From Lachnospiraceae bacterium (GTDB taxonomy: Bacteria; Bacillota; Clostridia; Lachnospirales; Lachnospiraceae): a DNA stretch of 35,234 nucleotides. The stretch is taken from assembly GCA_015057365.1 (NCBI GenBank), contig SVEN01000029.1:1-35234 (forward strand), written 5' to 3'. The notes below the pieces were generated by a model. It had not been told where the DNA came from. It searched no databases and saw only the letters and a list, made by a program, of their open reading frames with translations. This document shows positions 1 through 9,124 of the stretch, piece by piece. The position numbers were made by a program, and so were the translations under genes. Each line of letters begins with the position of its first letter. Position 1 is the stretch's first letter.

Positions 1-6
1 AAATAG

Positions 7-37
7 TGCGGGCAAAGTGAGCGTTCACTTCGCCCGC
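7..37. terminator. Palindromic hairpin, possible terminator of the minus-strand lipid kinase gene
   Basis: The arms GCGGGCAAAGTGA and TCACTTCGCCCGC pair almost perfectly around a short GCGT loop. It lies downstream of the minus-strand lipid kinase stop codon. Neither side has a long T run, so it may be a palindromic repeat rather than an intrinsic terminator. It shares GGCAAAGTGAGC with the fold-back element near 27.49 kb. Confidence 0.45.
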
Positions 38-103
38 ATCATTAAGCATACAACACTCTATGCGGTTTGTAAAGAAAAAGTTACAAAATATTTGGTTAAA
101 ATT

Positions 104-1003
104 CTACTTCTTTTCCGGTACCGCAAAACGGATCGCGGAAGGGACAATCTCCGCGGTAAATTCGGAGATTTGTTTTACTTCGCCGTCAAGAGAAATAAAG
201 AATCCCTTCGGAGCGGTCACCTTCATGGTTTTGCATCGCCGGTAGATAATAAATTTTTCCAAGGAAGGATCATCTAAATGTGAGCCTGCCTTGTATTTGT
301 TTATGACCGACAAAAAGCGCAAGCGAGAAATCCGCCGTACCAGACAAAGCTCCATATATCCGTCCGTATTGGACGAACGTGGAGCGCAGCGGTAGGAACC
401 GCCCACGTACGTTCCGTTGGCTGCGGTACAGAGCAGAAAATCGCTGTTACAAAGGAGTTCGTCGTCAGCCGTGATGGTTGCCTTATGACGCATCCCTTTG
501 AAAAAAGCGTACAAAACACTAATCGGGTAAGCACGTTTGCCTCCCAGAATCTTTTTATGACGGAGTCTATCCATCATAGAAGCGACGCAGGAATCCAGGC
601 CGAAATGGCACGCGTTAATGGCGTAGTAGTCGTTGACGCGGATTAAGTCGATGGACTCTTCCGGCGCAGAGCATAATGCCACAGGATCTGAAAAGCGCTC
701 TTTTCCTCCGTAGTATTTCACGAAGTCGTTGCCGCTTCCGACCGGATAGCAGGATATGGAAGCCTGCGGATAGCCGTAAATTGCATTGGCTACCTCATGA
801 ATCGTACCGTCGCCGCCGCAGGCATAAAACCGTACCGGTTCCGGGTGGGTTTCGCACCATTCCCGGATAAACCGTACCGAGTCGCCGGCGGCGACGGTGG
901 TATAAATTTTCCAGTCAAAGGAGGTACAGGAAAGCTTATCCTCCAACTCTTTTTGAGCGGTGCCGTGACCTGCATTGGGATTTAAAACAAAAATATGCTT
1001 CAA
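104..1003 (-). CDS. Diacylglycerol/lipid kinase family protein (YegS/DgkB type)
   Basis: This 299-residue protein has the DAGK catalytic fold. It has an N-terminal NPNAGHG nucleotide-loop motif (about residues 8-14) and the diagnostic GGDGT motif (63-67) followed by a V/I-rich helix. Family members phosphorylate diacylglycerol or related lipids with ATP at the membrane face, recycling lipid released during lipoteichoic acid synthesis. An LTA-synthase-like gene lies two genes upstream on the same strand, which fits that role by inference. The start is a TTG codon, chosen because AAAGGGGG lies 9 nt before it and no in-frame ATG exists nearby. Length is normal for the family. The exact lipid substrate cannot be read from the sequence. 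Confidence 0.88.
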   Translation of the reverse strand: MKHIFVLNPNAGHGTAQKELEDKLSCTSFDWKIYTTVAAGDSVRFIREWCETHPEPVRFYACGGDGTIHEVANAIYGYPQASISCYPVGSGNDFVKYYGGKERFSDPVALCSAPEESIDLIRVNDYYAINACHFGLDSCVASMMDRLRHKKILGGKRAYPISVLYAFFKGMRHKATITADDELLCNSDFLLCTAANGTYVGGSYRCAPRSSNTDGYMELCLVRRISRLRFLSVINKYKAGSHLDDPSLEKFIIYRRCKTMKVTAPKGFFISLDGEVKQISEFTAEIVPSAIRFAVPEKK

Positions 1004-1075
1004 TCGGAGTTCCCCCTTTCGTTCCGTTTCCAGTATACAAGGAAACGAGGAAAAAAGCTATATGAAATTATAGGA

Positions 1076-2902
1076 TTACTTTAACAATACTTCACCCCAA
1101 AGAGCGGTGGACATATAGGAATTGTCGGTGGAGTCGTTAAACTTCATAACACTCTGACGCATACCCATATCGTTACTGTCGTTGATTTGTGCTTCAAAGC
1201 CCAGCGTCATGCCGGCAGCGAGTGTGTTCTCAACCGGAACAGCCAGCTCTATCAGATATCCGTTTGCGGTCTGCGTAGCAGCGGCCTTCACCCCTTCGGT
1301 GGTCGGAACCGTACCGAAGGAAAGCTCACCCTTATAGTTCACGCGGTACTGGCCGGCGTAATCTGTGAAATAATCTTCCTTCATGTTTTCCGGATCCAGG
1401 AACAATTCAACGGAATCCTGCTCATGCATATTGAAGGAATCGGCATTTAGGTCTTTATCTGTGATTTCAAACAACGTGTAAACATAGTGCTCATCCCAAA
1501 GAATGCGAACCGTACCGGAAGCACCCTGATAAGCAAAAAGCGGAGTATTAATCTTATACGGCATGGTCTCCTGTAACCAGACACCGTCCTTCTTTCCGTC
1601 GATTTCCGGAGTACCGTAGCTTGCGTTCGCTACCCGGGCAACTACCTTTTCTTCCGCGTCCGCGGCTGCAATATAAGCTTCCGGATCCGTTAACGCAAAG
1701 AATGCTTCCTTCGGAGAAAGATCCTTGTTAAAAAGGAGCGGACAGTTTTCGCTTCTCCAGCTGGTATCGTCACGATATCCCCAGAAGGTAACACGTTCGA
1801 TAACATCCGCATATTCCTTGTAGATGCAGAACAGTTTTGCGTAAAACAGTGCCTGCTTCTTTTCGTTTTGAGCGGAGAGCTTTCCGTTGGAATTCGGAAC
1901 GCCTACGTCAAGCTCGGTAACGGAAATCTTTATTCCTTCAATCTGGGAGAATAACTTCAGGCTGTTGCGTACGGAACCGAGACCGGTATTGATGCTGTAG
2001 TGTCCTTGCATACCGATGCCGTGAATCGGAACGCCCTGGGAACGTAAATCCGCCACCATGGCAGCGGCAATCTTTGCCTTTTCGGATTCATTTAAGTTGT
2101 AGTCGTTGTAGTATAAAAGGGCATCCGGAGCTGCTTCGTGAGCGAACTGGAAGGCCATGGCAACAAACTCCGGTCCGATGGAACGGGTCCACTGGGTATC
2201 GCGAAGGCACTTGGTCCAGTCGCCGTCTTCCGGAAGTCTTGCACCATCGGCAATGGCTTCGTTTAAAACGTCCCAGGAATAAATCTTTCCCTTGTACTGA
2301 CCGGCAACACCGTAGATATGATCCTTTAACTGCTGGATGGCCTCGTCTTTGGTAACCGGGTTTCCTTCCTTGTTTTTGATACCGAGGAAATCACCGGACT
2401 GACTGTGCCATGCAAGGGTATGTCCGATAACAGTAAGGCCGTCCCGCTCCGCAATACTCATCATGTGATCGGAGTCACGGAAGTTAAAGGTGCCTTGCGG
2501 GCGCTGCATGTATTCCGGTTTCATTAAGTTTTCCGGGGTGATTACGTTAAAGTGCTGTTTTACCAGCTCGTTATCCTTGCCGGAATCGATGTATGTGTTG
2601 TAAATGGTACCGATCATAAAGTCATCTTTGTAGATTTCTTTTAAGCTGACACCCGAAATATCCGGACGCGGAGTAGCGGTCGGAGCCGGAGTGGCAGTCG
2701 GTAACGGTTCTGCGGTCGGGGTTTCGGTCGGTGCCGGGGTTTCCGTGGCATCAGGTGTCTCGGCCGGATTGGTTTCTGTCGGTTTTTCTACCGCAACGGT
2801 AGGGGTAATATCGGTATTTGTCTGTTCCGGAGTCGTATTACATGCCGCAAGAAATACAGAAGCGGCAACAACGGAAAGCAATACGTGAAGTTTCTTTTTC
2901 AT
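1076..2902 (-). CDS. Secreted GH10 endo-1,4-beta-xylanase lipoprotein with CBM9-like C-terminal domain
   Basis: The 608-residue precursor starts with a lipoprotein signal peptide whose lipobox LAAC places the lipidated Cys at residue 21. A Thr/Pro/Glu-rich linker of TPxPTATP-like repeats (about 25-80) tethers it to the membrane. The GH10 barrel follows (about 85-415), with the acid/base Glu in WDVLNEA (E215) and the nucleophile in VTELDVG (E330), spaced as usual for GH10. The last 190 residues resemble a CBM9 xylan-binding module. It should cleave internal beta-1,4-xylosyl bonds in xylan at the cell surface. An upstream in-frame start gives 27 more residues. The chosen ATG is directly preceded by AAAGGAGG and begins the signal peptide, so it is preferred. 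Confidence 0.93.
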   Translation of the reverse strand: MKKKLHVLLSVVAASVFLAACNTTPEQTNTDITPTVAVEKPTETNPAETPDATETPAPTETPTAEPLPTATPAPTATPRPDISGVSLKEIYKDDFMIGTIYNTYIDSGKDNELVKQHFNVITPENLMKPEYMQRPQGTFNFRDSDHMMSIAERDGLTVIGHTLAWHSQSGDFLGIKNKEGNPVTKDEAIQQLKDHIYGVAGQYKGKIYSWDVLNEAIADGARLPEDGDWTKCLRDTQWTRSIGPEFVAMAFQFAHEAAPDALLYYNDYNLNESEKAKIAAAMVADLRSQGVPIHGIGMQGHYSINTGLGSVRNSLKLFSQIEGIKISVTELDVGVPNSNGKLSAQNEKKQALFYAKLFCIYKEYADVIERVTFWGYRDDTSWRSENCPLLFNKDLSPKEAFFALTDPEAYIAAADAEEKVVARVANASYGTPEIDGKKDGVWLQETMPYKINTPLFAYQGASGTVRILWDEHYVYTLFEITDKDLNADSFNMHEQDSVELFLDPENMKEDYFTDYAGQYRVNYKGELSFGTVPTTEGVKAAATQTANGYLIELAVPVENTLAAGMTLGFEAQINDSNDMGMRQSVMKFNDSTDNSYMSTALWGEVLLK

Positions 2903-2953
2903 GAAAAAGCCTCCTTTAATATGTGGTGTGGACAGCAATAGGTTCACGGCTTG

Positions 2954-2983
2954 ATTGTAGCATATTTCAATGAAAAAAGCCAA
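2954..2983 (-). promoter_or_regulatory. Putative sigma-A promoter for the xylanase gene
   Basis: On the minus strand TTGGCT (2978-2983) is followed after 18 nt by TACAAT (2954-2959), with an extended -10 TGC. The -35 box overlaps the terminator of the upstream sulfatase gene, so the xylanase appears to be transcribed independently. Confidence 0.55.
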
Positions 2984-3002
2984 TCAATTATTGCGATTGG
3001 CT
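2973..3002 (-). terminator. Intrinsic terminator of the LTA-synthase-like gene
   Basis: On the minus strand AGCCAATC pairs with GATTGGCT across a 9-nt loop and is followed by a T-rich tract. It lies about 20 nt after the sulfatase stop codon. Confidence 0.75.
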
Positions 3003-3022
3003 TCTCATAAAGTGTGGAAACA

Positions 3023-5152
3023 TTAGTTATTTTCATATAAAGCCGGGTCAACGGTGACGGTAATCGGTTCCGTGAAAGAAAGCGGGTAGGAATCGGCACC
3101 TACTTGCGCTACCCGGATATTCAGCTCTTCATCCGGTTCAAAACCTACCACAGACAGCAGTTGCGGATTTATATAGGTGGTCTTACACTTTTCTTCGTTA
3201 ATATATGCCGTACTGTAAGGAGTAAAGTTATCGCCGTTAATAAACAGACAGAAATAGTCTTCCAGTTCCGCATGGAAATGTGCATCACGAATTCGAATGG
3301 AATCCAGGCCGAAGCGTAGTGCGGTTGGGGTATAAGGAACAACCCCATTGTAGCTTTCATAGGAGCCGTAAAGCACATCGTATGCCAAAAGTTTCATATC
3401 TTCCAAATAGGTTTCGGAGCCTGCATTGGTCTGATGGAATCGTGTAAACAACCCTTCGTGGATGTCATAAAGGTTCAATACATGTGCGGAAAGACCGTAG
3501 GCCTCTACATCTTTTTGTATCGATGAGTCGGACGGACGGTTGGTCCAGATTACATATTCCGTTTCATAAACAGAACCGTTTTTCATCATGTCATCCGTAA
3601 ACGGGAAGGTAGGCAGGTGGTCGCCGTAAAGCACAAGCACGGTTTCTTCTTCGTATTGTTCCAATGTTGCGGTTAAATGGGCCAGAAAGCGGTCCATTTC
3701 ATATAGCTGGTTCACAAAATAGAGCAGTTCGTAATAGGAGTCTTCCAGTTCCGTCGGGAGGGCTTCTACGGAGACCACAGGGTTATCTAAAATCGGTTCC
3801 TCCGGATAAGCGCCGTGCCCCTGGACAGAGATGGTGTATACAAAATCCTGCCCTTCGGTGGAATTTAGTGCCTTTACAATCTGCTCGGTCAGGATGTTGT
3901 CTTTTGCCCAGCCGAGAGGCGTTGTCGGATAGGACCCCATATATTCAATCGGGGTGAAGGTATCAAAGCCGAGCTGGGAAAACACGGTATGGCGGCCGTA
4001 AAAGGTGCCGTCATTGTTGTGGATGGCATGAGCGGTTAATCCCAGAGAAGAGAGATTAAAGGCAATGCTTTCGCATACCGTATCCTTTAATACGGTCTTA
4101 TACGGGTATTCGCCCGGACCGAAAAAGTCGAGATTAATGCCGGTTAAAATTTCAAACTCTGTGTTGGCGGTTCCGGCACCGATGGAAGGCACGGTCAGGA
4201 AACCGGATGAGAAGTTTTCTTTCATTCGACGAAAATTCGGTACCGGATCAACGGAAAACTCGGCTCCGTTGATATAGGTTGGATCAAAGAAGGATTCCAA
4301 TTGCAGAAAAATAAAATTCGGATGGTCTGTGGTTATTTGTGTATCGGGATTTTCCGGGGTAGGAGCCTTTGTGGCATCCGGAGAATCCGTCGGCATAGGA
4401 GTTGCGTCGGCATCCGGAACCGGGGTGGCGGTCGGAGCCGGTGACGCGGTAATCGAAGATACGATACGGTCGATTTCCTCCTCCGAATAGGATGCCGGTT
4501 TGGAAATGCCCGTATTTAATATGCTGGAAAAAAAGCAATACGGAAGACCGTTGATGTGGAAGCTTTGTGCCAAATTGCCGAAATTACGCTCCAGTACACC
4601 GCAGGACATAAACAGGTTTGTAAAGCACGTACTTACAAGGAGAAATAATCCGAATACCAGGCCTGCGTAAATACGTGAAGTACCTATGGTTTCTTTTTCG
4701 GTACGTAAGAATAAAAAAACCCCCAGACCGATGGCCAAAATAATTGCAAGGGCTACCAGAATAATCTGGAAGACCGACAGATAATGCCCCATGATGGAAA
4801 ACGCCGAGTCAAGCAAAAGCAGGTCCACGGCGGTAAACGGCGTAGTACGAAACTGCAGTAAAACAAAGTCGGTGATACCGATAGCCAGCCAGAGAATACA
4901 AATCAGGAAACGAGCAAACTTCCGTCGCTTAAAAAAGAAAGAGACAGTCAGTGTCAGGCAGATGAGCAATGTGTTGTAAAGAAACACAAGGGGAGATTGC
5001 AGTAAATAGAAAAAAGGCCGGATAACCGATTCTCTGGAAAAGCCTTCGATGCACAAATTTAACAGGACTGCCGGAATAAGACATTCCGCAGCGAACAGGC
5101 GAAGCTGATAAAGTATTTTTTTTATAATCTCTTTTATTTTTAACGTATTCAT
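3023..5152 (-). CDS. LTA synthase family membrane sulfatase (alkaline-phosphatase superfamily)
   Basis: The 709-residue protein has about five N-terminal transmembrane segments (residues 15-200), a Pro/Thr/Ala-rich extracytoplasmic linker with TPxP repeats (about 250-275), and an LtaS-type sulfatase domain. Metal and catalytic motifs are visible: LQLESFF (E286), a candidate catalytic Thr in GAGTANTE (T328), and YGDHLP (D511-H512). About 150 C-terminal residues form a further beta-rich domain. Family members move glycerol-phosphate or phosphoethanolamine from lipids onto wall polymers or membrane glycolipids. The ATG start follows GGGAGGGATT. A TTG four codons earlier overlaps that ribosome binding site and is unlikely. 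The long linker and extra domain differ from short LtaS proteins, so the exact polymer is uncertain. Confidence 0.88.
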   Translation of the reverse strand: MNTLKIKEIIKKILYQLRLFAAECLIPAVLLNLCIEGFSRESVIRPFFYLLQSPLVFLYNTLLICLTLTVSFFFKRRKFARFLICILWLAIGITDFVLLQFRTTPFTAVDLLLLDSAFSIMGHYLSVFQIILVALAIILAIGLGVFLFLRTEKETIGTSRIYAGLVFGLFLLVSTCFTNLFMSCGVLERNFGNLAQSFHINGLPYCFFSSILNTGISKPASYSEEEIDRIVSSITASPAPTATPVPDADATPMPTDSPDATKAPTPENPDTQITTDHPNFIFLQLESFFDPTYINGAEFSVDPVPNFRRMKENFSSGFLTVPSIGAGTANTEFEILTGINLDFFGPGEYPYKTVLKDTVCESIAFNLSSLGLTAHAIHNNDGTFYGRHTVFSQLGFDTFTPIEYMGSYPTTPLGWAKDNILTEQIVKALNSTEGQDFVYTISVQGHGAYPEEPILDNPVVSVEALPTELEDSYYELLYFVNQLYEMDRFLAHLTATLEQYEEETVLVLYGDHLPTFPFTDDMMKNGSVYETEYVIWTNRPSDSSIQKDVEAYGLSAHVLNLYDIHEGLFTRFHQTNAGSETYLEDMKLLAYDVLYGSYESYNGVVPYTPTALRFGLDSIRIRDAHFHAELEDYFCLFINGDNFTPYSTAYINEEKCKTTYINPQLLSVVGFEPDEELNIRVAQVGADSYPLSFTEPITVTVDPALYENN

Positions 5153-5188
5153 AATCCCTCCCAAAACAAATCAACATGGATTTTGTAT

Positions 5189-5217
5189 AGAATAGCACAA
5201 AAGTGCGGGAACTGCAA
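5189..5217 (-). promoter_or_regulatory. Putative promoter of the LTA-synthase-like gene
   Basis: On the minus strand TTGCAG is followed after 17 nt by TATTCT, with an extended -10 TGC. The -35 match is weak. Confidence 0.38.
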
Positions 5218-5256
5218 GAACAGTGAAAAAGATTCACAAAATCTTTCGTTTTATTA

Positions 5257-5285
5257 TTGGTTTTTTCCTCTTTCTATGCTATGAT
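5257..5285 (+). promoter_or_regulatory. Putative promoter of the GNAT-tadA pair
   Basis: TTGGTT (5257-5262), a 17-nt spacer and TATGAT (5280-5285) with extended -10 TGC lie about 40 nt before the acetyltransferase start codon. Confidence 0.55.
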
Positions 5286-5325
5286 TTTAAGAAGGAGTTC
5301 TTGCGGACAAGGGGGTGAACGAGGC

Positions 5326-6138
5326 ATGGTAAGGATGGCAAATCGGCTGTTTGGTTGGGAACAGAAGCGATTGCGAAAGAAAACGGAAGCGGCCAAAACG
5401 TGCGGAAGGGTATCCGCTTCGCTTTTTTTGGAAGGTGAAATGAATGCATTGTCGGATGCGGATTGTTTCTTTTTCTACGGAAACCGATTTTGCCCGAAGA
5501 GCTTGTTGACGGTATTCTTTCCGGATGAGGAGCACGCGGAGATTACCGTAGCGGAGTTTATACCGGAGGAAAAGGGCCTCCCCGCGTTGTATCGGACCGC
5601 ATTGGGGGAGTGTAAACGGGTCGGTGCGGAAGCGGTTCATACGGTGCGGAATCCGGTGCACGGCTTTGATTTGGAGAGTGTGGACGGAATCGGGTTTTCT
5701 TACGAATGGTCGGAATACATGCTTTGTATCGGAATGAAAGAGCTGGCGGAATCGGGAGCTTCAGAGACGTCGGAAGACGGAGTATATACCGAGACGGAAG
5801 TTACAAAAGAGGAAGCGCCGGAAGACGACGGTACCCTTCGGTATGTGCTGTTACGAAACGGACAGGAGGCGGCGGAATGTCGCATTCTTCCTGCGGCGGA
5901 AGGAATGCAGTGCTATTTATTCGGATTGAAAACAAAAGAGGAGTTCCGCAGAAAAGGTATGGCTACCCGGCTGCTTGCGGAAATTGCAAAGGAATACGAG
6001 GTACGGGACGGTGCTGTTATGCGGTTGCAAGTATCGTCAAAAAACGAGCCGGCGGAGCGGTTGTACCGGAAACTGGGCTTTGTGACGGAGGAAGAACGAG
6101 AGTATTATAAGACAGAGGTGTCAGATGGACTGCAGTGA
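5326..6138 (+). CDS. GNAT family N-acetyltransferase
   Basis: The last 90 or so residues of this 270-residue protein form a GNAT domain. The acetyl-CoA pyrophosphate loop is RRKGMAT (about residue 208) and the C-terminal motif is ERLYRKLGF, typical of motif B. The first 170 residues match no family I recognise and include an acidic stretch. The acceptor substrate is unknown. The ATG was chosen because AGGGGGTGAACGAGGC precedes it. Longer readings begin inside the -10 region. The 3' end overlaps tadA by 14 nt, so the two are probably translationally coupled. A link to tRNA or ribosomal modification is only suggested by that coupling. Confidence 0.75.
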   Translation: MVRMANRLFGWEQKRLRKKTEAAKTCGRVSASLFLEGEMNALSDADCFFFYGNRFCPKSLLTVFFPDEEHAEITVAEFIPEEKGLPALYRTALGECKRVGAEAVHTVRNPVHGFDLESVDGIGFSYEWSEYMLCIGMKELAESGASETSEDGVYTETEVTKEEAPEDDGTLRYVLLRNGQEAAECRILPAAEGMQCYLFGLKTKEEFRRKGMATRLLAEIAKEYEVRDGAVMRLQVSSKNEPAERLYRKLGFVTEEEREYYKTEVSDGLQ

Positions 6139-6745
6139 GGAAGAGAAGAAGACGAAAAACAGAATGACGGATAAAGAGGCCAAGGAACGGGCGTATTTGC
6201 GTCGTATAAAGGTAAAGCGGGAGAAAGAAGAGAAGGAAGCGGCGGTACGTCTGGAACAGCAGAGAGCCAAGGAAGCGGGCGACGTTCGTTTTATGAAAGA
6301 AGCACTCCGGCAGGCGAAAAAAGCGGCGAAGCTTTCCGAGGTGCCTATCGGTTGTGTGCTGGTAAAGGACGGAAAAATCGTAGCCAGGGGATATAATCGG
6401 CGGAATACCGATAAAACTACCCTTGCCCACGCGGAGATGGCAGTAATAAAAAAGGCCAGTAAACTGTTTGCCGACTGGCGCTTAGAGGATTGTACGTTGT
6501 ATGTGACACTGGAGCCGTGTCCGATGTGTGCCGGGGCCATTGTGCAGGCCAGGATTCCGCGGGTGGTGGCCGGTTGCATGAATCCTAAGGCGGGGTGTGC
6601 GGGTTCGGTGTTGAATATTCTCAATACACCGGGGTTAAATCATAGGGTAAAGTTCGAAAAAGGTGTATTGGAAGAAGAATGTACGGAATTATTGCAGAAT
6701 TTCTTTCAGGAATTGCGTCGAAACAGCAAGAAGATTGAAAAATAG
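6125..6745 (+). CDS. tadA: tRNA-specific adenosine deaminase TadA
   Basis: This 206-residue protein is the zinc-dependent deaminase that converts A34 to inosine in tRNA-Arg(ACG). The zinc site is clear: HAE (H102, E104) and PCPMC (C132, C135), within the conserved run that includes VPIGCVLV and LYVTLEPC. The domain occupies residues 52-200. The first 50 residues are an unusual, highly charged Lys/Glu-rich helix absent from typical TadA proteins of 150-165 residues. The start overlaps the acetyltransferase gene by 14 nt. A later start at M53 (VRFMKEAL context) would give a normal-length TadA, but no good ribosome binding site precedes it. Confidence 0.93.
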   Translation: MDCSEEEKKTKNRMTDKEAKERAYLRRIKVKREKEEKEAAVRLEQQRAKEAGDVRFMKEALRQAKKAAKLSEVPIGCVLVKDGKIVARGYNRRNTDKTTLAHAEMAVIKKASKLFADWRLEDCTLYVTLEPCPMCAGAIVQARIPRVVAGCMNPKAGCAGSVLNILNTPGLNHRVKFEKGVLEEECTELLQNFFQELRRNSKKIEK

Positions 6746-6769
6746 CTTTTCTTTACGGCGAAAAAGGAG

Positions 6770-6775
6770 TATACT
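6770..6775 (+). promoter_or_regulatory. Possible -10 box ahead of the SMC operon
   Basis: TATACT lies 38 nt before the first gene of the SMC operon, between the tadA stop and that start. The -35 region 17 nt upstream (TTTTCT) is poor. The operon may instead be read through from tadA, since the gap is only 67 nt and holds no terminator. Confidence 0.3.
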
Positions 6776-6812
6776 ATTCTTTGGAATCATTATTTTTACT
6801 GCGGGGTGAAAA

Positions 6813-9092
6813 ATGGCGATTACGATGAAGATGAATGCGATGAATCAGGTACCGGTAGGAGAGAAGCTGTTCGAGGCCGGAACGGAATCGAGCGGTGTTT
6901 TTGTTGTGCTCAAAGGCAGAGGAAAATTAGTAAATTCCAGTGTCTGTTTGCCGGTGGTAAGCGGTGATTTTTTAGGAATCTGGGATATGTCTGCAGGTAC
7001 ATATAATACCGACTGTATCGCAACGGAGGAAATGACGGTATTTGCATTTTCCGCCACCTCCGACGCCGAACTTTTGACGTTTTTGGACGGCAATAAGGAA
7101 TACAGCGGAAGAGTAACCGCAACCTTCGGACGCTTGATTACGGAGCTGTATACCAAATTGGGCTGTTACCTCCAGGAGGCAAAAGTATTGCCCAATGCCG
7201 TAGAAGAATTGTATCGTCAGTATTGTGCCCGCTGTAAAACGGAAGAGTTGCGTGCGGCGGATTTTCCGAGTGCGGGTAAAGGCGGAATTGAACCGTCCGA
7301 AAGCCCGGAGTGGCTGGAGTATTATTTGGAGGCTGCGAAGATTCCGGGAGAGGCGCAGAAGAATTATTTTACCTGCGGGGCGAAAGTGGCGTACCGTCAT
7401 ATTAAGGAGCAGGTTGTGATTCTCCGGTGGTTGTTTGAGGAATGTGAGAAGTTTGGGGCCTTTTTACGACGTCAGGGCTCTGTGTTAATAAACGGAGGTG
7501 CGGACAATCTGTTTTTCTATTTCTGCGCTCTGGAAGAAAAGGCAGGTACGGAAGAGACCCGAAAAGCGGCTGCATTATTACGGGAAGTGGCAGAGAAGAA
7601 GCTGGCGGAGTTGGCAGCTTTGTTTGAAAAATGCGGCGGAGAGCCGTTTGAGACGTATCAGAAGAAGAGAGACGCCAGAAAGCAGGGAGCAGGACATTTG
7701 GCAGAGGGCGAGGAGCCGTGCGAGCATGCGTTGGAGCAGATTCTATCCTTTGCCGGAGTTTCCGCAGAGACGGGAGCGGAGTTTACCGCTCTTTTAAAGG
7801 ACTTTGCAACTTTGGAGGATAAGACATCCACCGAGGACGAGGTGCGCCGGCTCAGAAGAAAGCTTTCCGATTATTTTTATCAGGTTTATGAGATTATTTT
7901 CCGAAAGACTTACAGAATGGACGATACGGATATTGCGCTTCCGGTTCGCCTGTTTTTGGAGTTCGGTTTTATAGATGAGACCCTGATTTCCCGTGCCCAG
8001 CTGTTAGAGCTGGAAAAGCTGGTATCGGAGCCGGTCAATACCGAAGCGGACGGATGCCATATCTTTACGGTGAGAGAATGGCTTTCCTGGGTATACGAGG
8101 GCAAGAGAGAGCCCTCCAAGAACGAATTTGATCAGGAATATTCCGAGATGCTCCGCGAATTGAAAAAGAGCGGTCAGATTACCGAGGAAGAGGAAAAGGA
8201 TAAGTTTAAGGATTACGACGAGCGGTTGCATTATGAGATTCAGAATCTGTTCCGCTACAATCATCGTCTGGTAAACGGCCAGCTCAGTATTTTCGTACCG
8301 TTCTTGTACGAGGAGCTTTTAGGAGGAGACCCGGAGCGGTCCTTCTTGTCCAAGACCAGAGTACAGACTGCGGTGGATAAACTGCGGAGCGTTGATTTTT
8401 CCCTGTTCTACCGGGAATTCTTATACATGAATAAAGACCTCGGCATTGAAAAAGAGTATAAGATGGCAGAGGTGTTGCCGGATATTATTCTGTTTCCGAC
8501 CATGGGAAGCAAGAGTATTGTGTGGCAGGACATAAGCTGCCGCAGGAGAGATACGCCGGGGCGTTTCCTGCTTCCGTTGTTTGCGGAGGTGTCCGTTGAA
8601 GATTTATTGATTCGTGTTTGCGGACGGTATCGTTGGGAGCTATGCCGTACGGTACAGGGCGCGGCCTGGAACAATATCCAGATTAAGTCTCTGACATCGG
8701 AGTATACGGACTATTTGATGTATTACAAGAAGAACCGGGATATTTCCGAGGAACGGAAGGAGCGCGTAAAGGCCCAGCTTCAGAAGGGCAAGAATAATTA
8801 CCGCGAAGTCTTTGCCATGGATTACGAGATGTGGATGAAGAACGAGGTAAACGGAGCCATGAAGTTAAATAAGGTGGCCAGAGAGATTATGGCGACTTAT
8901 TGCCCGTTTGAGAAGAATATCCGGGCCCAGCTGATGCAGCAGCCGGCCTTTGAGGATGCCATGGCGAGATACAGAAGAGAAAGCATGAAGAAGCTTCGTG
9001 AAATCGAGCTTCGTCATTTTGCCATTACAAAGAACGGTATCGAACTTCCGCAGGAATTAGTCGATACCATGGCATATTACAAAAATCATTAA
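6813..9092 (+). CDS. Crp-like (cyclic-nucleotide-binding-fold) domain protein, first gene of SMC operon
   Basis: The 759-residue protein begins with a cupin-like cNMP-binding-type fold (about residues 13-95), with motifs such as GEKLFEAGTESSGVFVVLKG and VVSGDFLGIWDM. The phosphate-binding cassette of true cAMP/cGMP binders is not apparent: the usual Gly-Glu pair and Arg are missing, so the ligand may differ or be absent. The rest is mostly alpha-helical and charged, with no motif I can assign. I see no TOPRIM, HNH or other nuclease motif. I recall similar proteins annotated only as cyclic-nucleotide-binding-domain proteins in Lachnospiraceae. It starts at an ATG after GCGGGGTG. The next gene starts 32 nt downstream, so co-expression with the SMC genes is likely. 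Its function is not known to me. Confidence 0.8.
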   Translation: MAITMKMNAMNQVPVGEKLFEAGTESSGVFVVLKGRGKLVNSSVCLPVVSGDFLGIWDMSAGTYNTDCIATEEMTVFAFSATSDAELLTFLDGNKEYSGRVTATFGRLITELYTKLGCYLQEAKVLPNAVEELYRQYCARCKTEELRAADFPSAGKGGIEPSESPEWLEYYLEAAKIPGEAQKNYFTCGAKVAYRHIKEQVVILRWLFEECEKFGAFLRRQGSVLINGGADNLFFYFCALEEKAGTEETRKAAALLREVAEKKLAELAALFEKCGGEPFETYQKKRDARKQGAGHLAEGEEPCEHALEQILSFAGVSAETGAEFTALLKDFATLEDKTSTEDEVRRLRRKLSDYFYQVYEIIFRKTYRMDDTDIALPVRLFLEFGFIDETLISRAQLLELEKLVSEPVNTEADGCHIFTVREWLSWVYEGKREPSKNEFDQEYSEMLRELKKSGQITEEEEKDKFKDYDERLHYEIQNLFRYNHRLVNGQLSIFVPFLYEELLGGDPERSFLSKTRVQTAVDKLRSVDFSLFYREFLYMNKDLGIEKEYKMAEVLPDIILFPTMGSKSIVWQDISCRRRDTPGRFLLPLFAEVSVEDLLIRVCGRYRWELCRTVQGAAWNNIQIKSLTSEYTDYLMYYKKNRDISEERKERVKAQLQKGKNNYREVFAMDYEMWMKNEVNGAMKLNKVAREIMATYCPFEKNIRAQLMQQPAFEDAMARYRRESMKKLREIELRHFAITKNGIELPQELVDTMAYYKNH

Positions 9093-9124
9093 ACCGGGAG
9101 TCTTTTATCGGGAGGAGGAACACC

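Noticed and set aside
6813..9092. Possible hidden nuclease in the first SMC-operon gene
   Set aside because: I searched by eye for TOPRIM (Glu plus DxD), HNH and PD-(D/E)xK patterns and found only an isolated DDTD without the rest of the motif.
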